Assembly (NCBI RefSeq): GCF_001642325.1
Contig: NZ_LSFI01000002.1
Span: 1 to 64,000 of the forward strand
DNA length: 64,000 nt
Origin: Thermodesulfatator autotrophicus
GTDB taxonomy: Bacteria; Desulfobacterota; Thermodesulfobacteria; Thermodesulfobacteriales; Thermodesulfatatoraceae
Direction of reading: 5' to 3'
A program made the position numbers and the translations under genes. Each line of letters starts with the position of its first letter. The stretch's first letter is position 1. The notes under the pieces were generated by a model. The model was given only the letters and a program-made list of their open reading frames with translations, ran no database searches and was not told the origin of the DNA. This document shows positions 52,010 through 58,469 of the stretch, in pieces.

Positions 52010-53126
52010 GGAAATAACCTCCGTAAAAGAATTGGCCAAATACATTGACCTTACTTTACTAAAACCTACCGCTACTGTCAGGGATATAAAAGCCCTTTGT
52101 GAAGCGGCTAAAAAATATGAAGTAGCAACTGTATGCGTAGCTCCAACCTTTGTGCCCCTGGCAAAAGAACTTTTAGAAAAGTCTTCAGTAAAAGTCTGTT
52201 CGGTTATAGGTTTTCCCCTTGGGTTTCAAATAACATCGGTTAAGGCCTATGAAGGGAAAGAACTAGTAGCCCTGGGTGCCGACGAATTAGATTTTGTCAT
52301 AAATCTTCGCTGGGTAAAAGAAGAAAGGTTTGAATTCGTAGCTGCTGAAGCCCAGGAACTCAGGGCTTCCATGCCAAACACCGTATTAAAGGCCATTATT
52401 GAATGCGGCTATCTCAACCGCGAAGAGATGGAAGCTCTGGTAGATATTCTTGCTGAAAGCCAGATTGACTTTGTGAAAACCTCTACAGGTTTTGGCCCGC
52501 GAGGGGCTAGCCCTGAAGACGTGAAAATTTTGAGTGAACGAGCCTACGGACGCCTAAAAGTAAAGGCCGCAGGAGGGATAAGAACCCTTGAACAGGCCTT
52601 GGCCCTGATTGAAGCCGGGGCCTCTCGGCTTGGTACAAGCGCAGGTATTGAAATTCTGAAGGAGCTTGAAAGTCAAGGGAACACGGCAAAAAGAGTGGAA
52701 ATCTTTGTAGATGGAGCCTGTCTGGATAACCCCGGCCCTGGTGGGTATGCCGCTATTTTAAGGTATAAAGGCCAGGAAAAGATAATTACCGGCGGAGAAG
52801 CAAACACTACCAATAATCGCATGGAGCTTATGGCTGCTATCAAAGCCCTGGAAAGCCTCAAAAGGCCTTGCCAGGTAAAAATTTTTACAGATTCCCGTTA
52901 CCTAAAAGATGGTATCACCAAGTGGCTTCCTCGCTGGTTAGAAAATGGCTTCCGCACCAGCGCCAAAAAACCAGTCAAAAATCAGGACCTCTGGCAAAAA
53001 CTGGCTGAACTAACTCGCAAACACCAGGTAGAATGGCAATGGATTAAGGCCCATGCCGGGCATCCTGAAAACGAGCGTTGTGATAAACTGGCCCGCGCCG
53101 AGGCTCAAAAATATTCCAGATGGTGA
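52008..53126 (+). CDS. Deoxyribose-phosphate aldolase - ribonuclease HI fusion
   Basis: Two complete enzymes lie in one frame. Residues 1-225 are DeoC, the class I aldolase that splits 2-deoxyribose-5-phosphate: D95 in ELDFVINL, Schiff-base K157 in [13 protein letters not shown] and K186 in VKAAGG. Residues 229-372 are RNase HI: carboxylates D235 (FVDGAC), E273 (NRMELMAA), D295 (FTDSRYL) and D359 (ERCDKLA), with H352 and the basic W-rich handle region. There is almost no linker. A GTG at residue 230 (52695) could allow separate RNase H translation, with only a weak upstream GGG. ATG at 52008 overlaps the divergent gene start. Confidence 0.9.
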   Translation: MEITSVKELAKYIDLTLLKPTATVRDIKALCEAAKKYEVATVCVAPTFVPLAKELLEKSSVKVCSVIGFPLGFQITSVKAYEGKELVALGADELDFVINLRWVKEERFEFVAAEAQELRASMPNTVLKAIIECGYLNREEMEALVDILAESQIDFVKTSTGFGPRGASPEDVKILSERAYGRLKVKAAGGIRTLEQALALIEAGASRLGTSAGIEILKELESQGNTAKRVEIFVDGACLDNPGPGGYAAILRYKGQEKIITGGEANTTNNRMELMAAIKALESLKRPCQVKIFTDSRYLKDGITKWLPRWLENGFRTSAKKPVKNQDLWQKLAELTRKHQVEWQWIKAHAGHPENERCDKLARAEAQKYSRW

Positions 53127-53151
53127 TATAAGGCCAATTGGAATGAAGCTT

Positions 53152-53270
53152 GGTAGAAATTGCTTTGCCACTTTGTGGCTCGCAAGGACACTTTCCTTTC
53201 TCACTGCGAGGAGGCCGAAAGGCCGACTAAATAATTTCTCATCACAGGGACAGGCAAAGCGATCTGAGCC
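53152..53270. repeat. Dispersed palindromic repeat, copy 6
   Basis: This lies between the DeoC-RNase H gene and ubiX. It contains GCCACTTTGTGGC, CACTGCGAGGAGGCC and the hairpin GGCCGAAAGGCC, equivalent to modules in copies 1, 3 and 4. No clean terminal inverted repeats are seen. Confidence 0.68.
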
Positions 53271-53303
53271 ATAGACAAACAAAATTTAGAGGAGAGTTTT
53301 CCA

Positions 53304-53867
53304 GTGAAAAAAGTTTTGGTAGCTATAACTGGAGCCAGTGGTAGCCCATACGCGGTTTCTTTTTTAAAGCTCCTAAAACAAAAAGGTGTAGCCACAGAGA
53401 CCATTATCTCTGAAGCGGCCAGAAAGGTATTCCCTTTAGAAACCGAACTTAACCCTGAAAAACTTTTGAACTTTACCGAAAGGCTTTATAGTGAGCATGA
53501 AATAAGCGCACCACCAGCCAGCGGATCTTCTAATTATGAAGCTATGGTGGTTATTCCCTGCACTATGGGCACGCTGGCGGCCATTGCCCACGGGCTGGCC
53601 AAGAATTTAATAAGTCGCGCGGCTGACGTAATGCTTAAAGAAAAGCGTCCGCTTATTTTGGTGGTGAGAGAGACCCCTTTTAACGAAATCCACCTTAAAA
53701 ATATGCTTTTGGCCGCTTCAGCTGGAGCCACTATCTATCCGGCCATGCCGGCTTTTTATCATAAACCCAAAGACATCCAGGAAATGGTTGACTTTTTTAC
53801 CCAAAGACTGGCTGAATTTTTAGGTATAGAAATTACAAATCTAAAACGCTGGCGGGGGTTAGATTAA
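53304..53867 (+). CDS. ubiX: Flavin prenyltransferase UbiX
   Basis: This makes prenylated FMN, the cofactor of UbiD-type decarboxylases. The 187-residue flavoprotein has ITGASGSPYAVSFLKLL at the N-terminus, PCTMGTLAAIAHGLAKNLISRAADVMLKE and VVRETPFNEIHLKNML. It starts with GTG after GAGGAGAG. It overlaps ubiA by 1 bp (TAATG), so it likely serves quinone or aromatic metabolism; no ubiD is in the window. Confidence 0.95.
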   Translation: MKKVLVAITGASGSPYAVSFLKLLKQKGVATETIISEAARKVFPLETELNPEKLLNFTERLYSEHEISAPPASGSSNYEAMVVIPCTMGTLAAIAHGLAKNLISRAADVMLKEKRPLILVVRETPFNEIHLKNMLLAASAGATIYPAMPAFYHKPKDIQEMVDFFTQRLAEFLGIEITNLKRWRGLD

Positions 53868-54718
53868 TGTGGCGCAAAATAAAAATTCTGCTTGATATGA
53901 TAAAATTTGAACACACTATCTTTGCTCTTCCTTTTGCCTTTACCGGCGCCTTTTTAGCGGCAGGAGGTATTCCCCCGGCTAACAAGTGCTTGCTTATTCT
54001 GGGAGCCATGGTAGGGGCCCGTACCGCTGCTATGACCTTTAACCGCATTGTGGACCTTCCTTTTGACGCCCAAAACCCTCGCACCAAAGACAGGCCCCTT
54101 GTAGCCGGGCTGGTTGACAAAAAAGAAGCCTGGCTTTTCTTTTTAGTGGCAGTTATTGTCTTTTTTGCCTGTGCCTGGGGGCTAAATTCCCTTACCTTTA
54201 AGCTTTCACCCATAGCTCTTTTCATTGTGCTGGCCTATTCTTATACCAAGCGTTTTACCTGGCTCTGCCACGTATTTTTGGGGTTGGCCATAGGCCTTGC
54301 CCCTTTAGCCGGCTGGATTGCCGTTAAGCCTTCGTTTGATTTGGTCCCTTTGGTGCTTTCCTTGGGCGTGCTTTTCTGGGTAGCGGGCTTTGACATCCTT
54401 TACGCCTGTCTTGACGAAGAGTTTGACCGAAAAGCCGGACTTAAATCAATCCCTGCCAAATTTGGACGCAAAACTGCCTTTTCCATTTCCGCCTTATTTC
54501 ACGCCCTGGCCTTTTTTCTTTTTACTTTAGCAGGCATTCTGGCCAATCTTTCCTGGATTTATTATGTAGGACTAGGGATTACCCTGGCTTTGTTCGTGGC
54601 TCAACGCGTGGTAATAAGCCCCGAGGACTTGAGTCGTCTTAATCTTTCTTTTTTTACTTTTAATGGAGCCATAAGTGTGGTATTATTTTTAGCCACAGTT
54701 TTAGCCTTGCTCTTTTAG
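53867..54718 (+). CDS. ubiA: UbiA-family prenyltransferase (MqnP-like)
   Basis: The 283-residue integral membrane enzyme with about eight helices transfers a polyprenyl chain to an aromatic ring. The first Asp-rich motif is NRIVDLPFDAQNPRTKDRP and the second is DEEFDRKAG. The adjacent ubiX and the menaquinone biology of such organisms suggest an MqnP-type role in the futalosine route, but 4-hydroxybenzoate prenylation is equally compatible with sequence. Confidence 0.9.
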   Translation: MWRKIKILLDMIKFEHTIFALPFAFTGAFLAAGGIPPANKCLLILGAMVGARTAAMTFNRIVDLPFDAQNPRTKDRPLVAGLVDKKEAWLFFLVAVIVFFACAWGLNSLTFKLSPIALFIVLAYSYTKRFTWLCHVFLGLAIGLAPLAGWIAVKPSFDLVPLVLSLGVLFWVAGFDILYACLDEEFDRKAGLKSIPAKFGRKTAFSISALFHALAFFLFTLAGILANLSWIYYVGLGITLALFVAQRVVISPEDLSRLNLSFFTFNGAISVVLFLATVLALLF

Positions 54719-54749
54719 TTAAACTCGTTTAAATTTTTAGCTAACTTTT

Positions 54750-54775
54750 ACCGCACAAATCGTGCGGTTTTTTTA
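54750..54775 (+). terminator. Rho-independent terminator after ubiA
   Basis: The perfect 7-bp stem ACCGCAC/GTGCGGT (54750-54756, 54762-54768) with a 5-nt loop runs into TTTTTTT, 32 bp after the ubiA stop. Confidence 0.93.
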
Positions 54776-54781
54776 TTATTG

Positions 54782-54917
54782 AGAGACCTTTGCAAAACTT
54801 TAATACATTGTTTTTTATAAACTTTGTAGGGGAGAGATTGCTTCAAGGGAGAGGAGATCCCTTGCTTCGCTCGGGACAAGCGAAACAGTCTCAGAAAAAT
54901 ATTTTGTAAAGGTCTCT
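54782..54917. mobile_element. MITE-like element with terminal inverted repeats and ATTG duplication
   Basis: The 136-bp non-coding element begins AGAGACCTTTGCAAAA and ends TTTTGTAAAGGTCTCT: 15 of 16 bases are inverted-repeat partners. ATTG flanks both sides (54778-54781 and 54918-54921), consistent with a 4-bp target duplication. The interior contains GATCCCTTGCTTCGCTCGG and GCGAAACAGTCTC, as in the other dispersed repeats. No transposase is in the window. Confidence 0.75.
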
Positions 54918-54937
54918 ATTGACTTAAAAATCTTAGG

Positions 54938-54965
54938 GAATCTCTCAAATCAAGAGATTCTTTTT
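54938..54965 (+). terminator. Terminator-like hairpin in greA leader
   Basis: The perfect 8-bp stem GAATCTCT/AGAGATTC (54938-54945, 54953-54960) with a 7-nt loop is followed by TTTTT. It lies about 45 bp upstream of greA, beyond the ubiA terminator and the MITE, so it could end a short transcript or attenuate greA. Confidence 0.75.
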
Positions 54966-54972
54966 GTATAAA

Positions 54973-54996
54973 CACTTATTAATTTTAGAATAAGTG
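54973..54996 (+). promoter_or_regulatory. Second hairpin just upstream of greA ribosome-binding site
   Basis: CACTTATT (54973-54980) pairs perfectly with AATAAGTG (54989-54996) around an 8-nt loop. It ends 2 nt before the GTGGAGGAGC ribosome-binding region of greA. Confidence 0.5.
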
Positions 54997-55009
54997 GGTG
55001 GAGGAGCTT

Positions 55010-55480
55010 ATGGAAAGAATCCCTATGACCAGACAGGGTTACGAAGAACTGCGTGAAGAGCTACGCCGTCTTCAAACCACCGAGCGTCAAAAGGTCATCA
55101 AGGCCATAGAGGAAGCCAGAGCCCATGGAGACCTTTCAGAAAACGCTGAATATCACGCGGCCAAAGAAAAGCAAGCCCACATTGAAGGGCGTATTCAGGA
55201 GCTTTCTGACCGTCTGGCCAGGGCTGAAGTGGTAGATATTCCCAAGACCCCTCCTTCTCGGGTTCAGTTTGGCGTTAAAGTCACCCTTTTAAACCTGGAT
55301 ACTGATGAAGAAGAAACTTATCAACTGGTAGGTCCTTACGAATCTGATGTTGAAAATGGAAAAATATCGGTCACATCACCTATTGGCCGGGCTTTGATTG
55401 GTAAAGAAGAGGGCGACGAGGTAGAAGTACAAACTCCCAAAGGAGTGAAGGTTTACGAAATTGTTAAGATAGAGGTCTAG
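55010..55480 (+). CDS. greA: Transcription elongation factor GreA
   Basis: This rescues backtracked RNA polymerase by stimulating transcript cleavage. The 156-residue protein has an N-terminal coiled coil with [18 protein letters not shown] (acidic tip D/E residues) and a C-terminal FKBP-like domain with [22 protein letters not shown] at 55010 follows GGTGGAGGAGC; a GTG at 54998 would add four residues and use up that site. Two hairpins precede it. Confidence 0.96.
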   Translation: MERIPMTRQGYEELREELRRLQTTERQKVIKAIEEARAHGDLSENAEYHAAKEKQAHIEGRIQELSDRLARAEVVDIPKTPPSRVQFGVKVTLLNLDTDEEETYQLVGPYESDVENGKISVTSPIGRALIGKEEGDEVEVQTPKGVKVYEIVKIEV

Positions 55481-55482
55481 TC

Positions 55483-55944
55483 TTGCACCAATTAGATCCG
55501 TTAGACAAAAAACTACTTCAAATAATTCAAGACGACTTTCCCCTGGTATCAGAACCTTTCACTGAAATTGGGGCAAGGGTGGGGCTGAGCGCCGAGGAAA
55601 CCCTTGCCCGCCTTAAAAAACTTAAACAAAAAGGTATTTTGCGGCATTTTGGGGCAAGCATTAACTCCCGTAAGCTTGGTTTTGTTACCACTTTATGTGC
55701 AGTATCAGCTCCTGCAGAGAAAGAAGAAGCCATTGCTAAGCAAATTGCCATACGTCCTGAAGTTACCCATTGTTATCTAAGAAAACACAAATTTAATATA
55801 TGGTTTACCCTGGTAGCTAAAGACTGGCCTGCTGTAGAAAAAATCCTTGAAGAGATTGCCAAGGAAACGGGGTTAAGGCCTCGGCATTTTCCTGCCCGAA
55901 AAATGTTTAAACTAAGGGCTGTTTTTCATATAGCTGATAACTAG
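55483..55944 (+). CDS. Lrp/AsnC-type siroheme decarboxylase subunit-like protein (AhbA/B, NirD-like)
   Basis: The 153-residue protein has an AsnC-type helix-turn-helix (LDPLDKKLLQIIQDDFP, GILRHFGASINSRKLGF) and a RAM-like domain with VTHCYLRKHKFNIWFTL. These motifs match the AhbA/AhbB and NirD/L/G/H siroheme decarboxylases, which make didecarboxysiroheme in the alternative heme or heme d1 route; typical members carry a His in the HCY motif, present here. It starts with TTG after AGAGGTC. Only one subunit gene is seen. A transcriptional regulator role remains possible. Confidence 0.8.
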   Translation: MHQLDPLDKKLLQIIQDDFPLVSEPFTEIGARVGLSAEETLARLKKLKQKGILRHFGASINSRKLGFVTTLCAVSAPAEKEEAIAKQIAIRPEVTHCYLRKHKFNIWFTLVAKDWPAVEKILEEIAKETGLRPRHFPARKMFKLRAVFHIADN

Positions 55945-56031
55945 CTTTTAAATTTTTCGCCTGTCTCTTACTGTTTCTTACCGCACAACATGATATGATA
56001 TTCCTACCTACAAAATCATCCCGGAGGGATT

Positions 56032-58443
56032 ATGGCGGCCAAAACCTTAAAACCAGAAGAAGTGAGGTTAACAGTTGACCCCTCATCTTTGAAAATAACT
56101 TCCTTTGAGGATCTTCTAAAAAGCCTTGAGACTGAAAAGCCCATTATGGCCCAGGAAAGGGCTGTCCGTTCCCTTGACTTCGGGCTAAATTTTGACGACC
56201 TGGATTTTCACATGTACGTGGCTGGCACTCCAGAGCTTGGCACCAGCTACATTACACGTGCCCTGGTAGAAAGCCAGGCCTGTAAAAGGCCTACCCCTTC
56301 TGACTGGTGTTACGTCTATAATTTTAAAAACCCAGACGCCCCCAAGTCCCTTGAACTTCCCCCAGGAAAAGGCCGTGAGTTTCAGAAAGATATGTCTGAC
56401 CTTATTGAAAATCTCCGTCAAAAGATTCCAGAGGCCTTTGAAAGTGAAGCCTACATTACCAGAAAAGAACAAATCATTCGCGAATTTAACGTTACTCGAG
56501 CCAAGATATTTGAAGAACTTGAACAAAAAGTAAAGGCCGAAGGCTTTATTCTAAACGTGGAACCCTTTGGCATGATGATTATCCCTGCCAAACCCGATGG
56601 CACTCCCATGACCCCTGAAGACGTTAAGGAGCTTCCTGAAGAAGTAAAAGAAAGTTTAAAGCGCAAAAGCGAGGCTTTACAGAAAGAACTAAACGCCACC
56701 GCAAGACGCATCCAGCAACTGGAAAAAGAACTTCGCCAGAAACTTAAAGAACTTGACCGCGAAGTAGCTTTAAACGTAGTGGGAGGTTTTATCCAGGAAC
56801 TCAGGGAAAAATACGCCACCATCAAAGGTGTTGTTACATATTTAAACGAAGTTCAGGAAGACATAATCAAACATCTGGATGACTTTCGTCAGCGCCCTGC
56901 CCCTCAACCTCCTATGCCCTTTCCCATGCCACCCATGCAGCCTTCTTTTACCCGTTATGAAGTAAACGTATTTGTAGACAACTCAGAACGCCAGGGAGCA
57001 CCGGTTATTTTTGAACCCAACCCCACTTATACCAACCTTTTTGGCACCATTGAAAGAAAGGCCCAGTTCGGAGCCCTCATAACTGACTTTACCATGCTAA
57101 AAGCCGGAAGCCTTCACAAGGCTAACGGGGGCTTTCTAGTTGTACGGGCCCTTGACCTGCTAAAATATCCTTTCAGCTGGGAAAATTTAAAACGGGCTAT
57201 AAAAACCCGTAAAATTTACCTGGAAGACCTGGCTGAACAGATCGGCCTTTTTACCACGAAAACCTTAAAACCTGAGCCCATTCCTTTTAGGGCCAAGGTT
57301 ATTCTCCAGGGCGACCCTTTCATCTACCATCTCCTCTATCTCTATGACGAAACCTTCAGAGAAGTATTTAAGGTAAAAGCCCATCTTGACCGCTGGGTTG
57401 ACCGTACTGAAGAGACCACCAAACAATTTTTACAGGCCGTAGCAGCCATAGTAAAACACAACCAGCTACTCCCTCTTGAAAGAGACGCCCTGGCTAAAAT
57501 TATAGAATACTCCTGCGAACTGGCCGGCCGCCAGGATAAGCTTTCTCTGGAGCTTCCCGTGATCCAGGACGTATTAAAAGAAGCTCATTTCTGGGCCAAA
57601 CGCGAGCAGAAAGAGGCCATAAGCGCTTCTCATCTAGAAAAGGCCATAAATGAACGAAAATTCAGGGCAAACCTTTCCGAAGAACGCCTCCAGGAGATGA
57701 TTGAAAAAGACATTATCAAAATTCAGGTGGACGGTGAACTATGCGGAAGTATCAATGGCCTTTCGGTCTACGACCTTGGTGATTACTCTTTTGGGCGTCC
57801 AACACGGATTACCGCCAACATCTCTCTCGGCAAAGAAGGCGTGGTTAACATAGAAAGAGAAGCCGAGCTTTCTGGAAAAATCCATACTAAAGGTGTCTTG
57901 ATTCTTGCAGGTTTTCTCAGAGAAAGATTTGTCCACGACAAACCCCTTACCCTTACGGCTACTCTTTGTTTTGAGCAAAGCTACGGCCTGGTGGAAGGGG
58001 ATTCAGCCTCAAGTGCCGAGCTTTTTGCTCTTCTTTCTGCCTTATCAGGAGTGCCTATCTACCAGGGTATAGCTGTCACCGGCTCGGTTAGCCAGAAAGG
58101 TGATATTCAACCTGTAGGCGGAATTAACCAAAAAATTGAAGGCTTTTATAAAGTCTGTAAGGCCAAGGGTTTAAACGGTAAACAGGGAGTAATTATCCCA
58201 GAGGCCAACGTAAAAGAACTTATGCTAGATAAAGAGGTGGTCAAAGCCATTGAAAAAGGCGAGTTTCATATCTGGGCTATTTCTCGGGTGGAAGAAGGTG
58301 TAGAAATTCTTACTGGAAAACCTGCTGGCGAAAGAAAGCCCGATGGCTCTTATCCCGAAGGGACAATCTTTTTCCTCGTTGATCAAAAGTTAAGGGAGCT
58401 CGCCAGACTTGCCCGCGAATTTGCCAGAGAAGAAAAGAAGTAA
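56032..58443 (+). CDS. Lon-like protease with degenerate ATPase domain
   Basis: The 803-residue protein has an AAA_32/Lon-insertion type N-terminus and a C-terminal Lon peptidase domain. The catalytic dyad is S658 (VEGDSASSAE) and K701 (GGINQK), 43 residues apart as in E. coli Lon. The Walker A site reads AGTPELGTSYIT (64-75) and lacks the Lys and spacing of a functional P-loop. A long coiled coil lies at about 210-260, and a Pro/Met-rich linker near 290-307. Related proteins (YcbZ, LonC) act without ATP or have unknown substrates. GGAGG precedes the ATG. Confidence 0.88.
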   Translation: MAAKTLKPEEVRLTVDPSSLKITSFEDLLKSLETEKPIMAQERAVRSLDFGLNFDDLDFHMYVAGTPELGTSYITRALVESQACKRPTPSDWCYVYNFKNPDAPKSLELPPGKGREFQKDMSDLIENLRQKIPEAFESEAYITRKEQIIREFNVTRAKIFEELEQKVKAEGFILNVEPFGMMIIPAKPDGTPMTPEDVKELPEEVKESLKRKSEALQKELNATARRIQQLEKELRQKLKELDREVALNVVGGFIQELREKYATIKGVVTYLNEVQEDIIKHLDDFRQRPAPQPPMPFPMPPMQPSFTRYEVNVFVDNSERQGAPVIFEPNPTYTNLFGTIERKAQFGALITDFTMLKAGSLHKANGGFLVVRALDLLKYPFSWENLKRAIKTRKIYLEDLAEQIGLFTTKTLKPEPIPFRAKVILQGDPFIYHLLYLYDETFREVFKVKAHLDRWVDRTEETTKQFLQAVAAIVKHNQLLPLERDALAKIIEYSCELAGRQDKLSLELPVIQDVLKEAHFWAKREQKEAISASHLEKAINERKFRANLSEERLQEMIEKDIIKIQVDGELCGSINGLSVYDLGDYSFGRPTRITANISLGKEGVVNIEREAELSGKIHTKGVLILAGFLRERFVHDKPLTLTATLCFEQSYGLVEGDSASSAELFALLSALSGVPIYQGIAVTGSVSQKGDIQPVGGINQKIEGFYKVCKAKGLNGKQGVIIPEANVKELMLDKEVVKAIEKGEFHIWAISRVEEGVEILTGKPAGERKPDGSYPEGTIFFLVDQKLRELARLAREFAREEKK

Positions 58444-58468
58444 GGGGCCGGGGCATACGCCCCGGGCT
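58444..58468. terminator. Bidirectional terminator between Lon-like and secDF genes
   Basis: CCGGGGC/GCCCCGG (58448-58454, 58459-58465) with a 4-nt loop lies between the two convergent stop codons. A modest T-rich run (CTTTTTA, 58474-58480) follows on the plus strand at a distance of 9 nt. Confidence 0.65.
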
Positions 58469-58469
58469 C

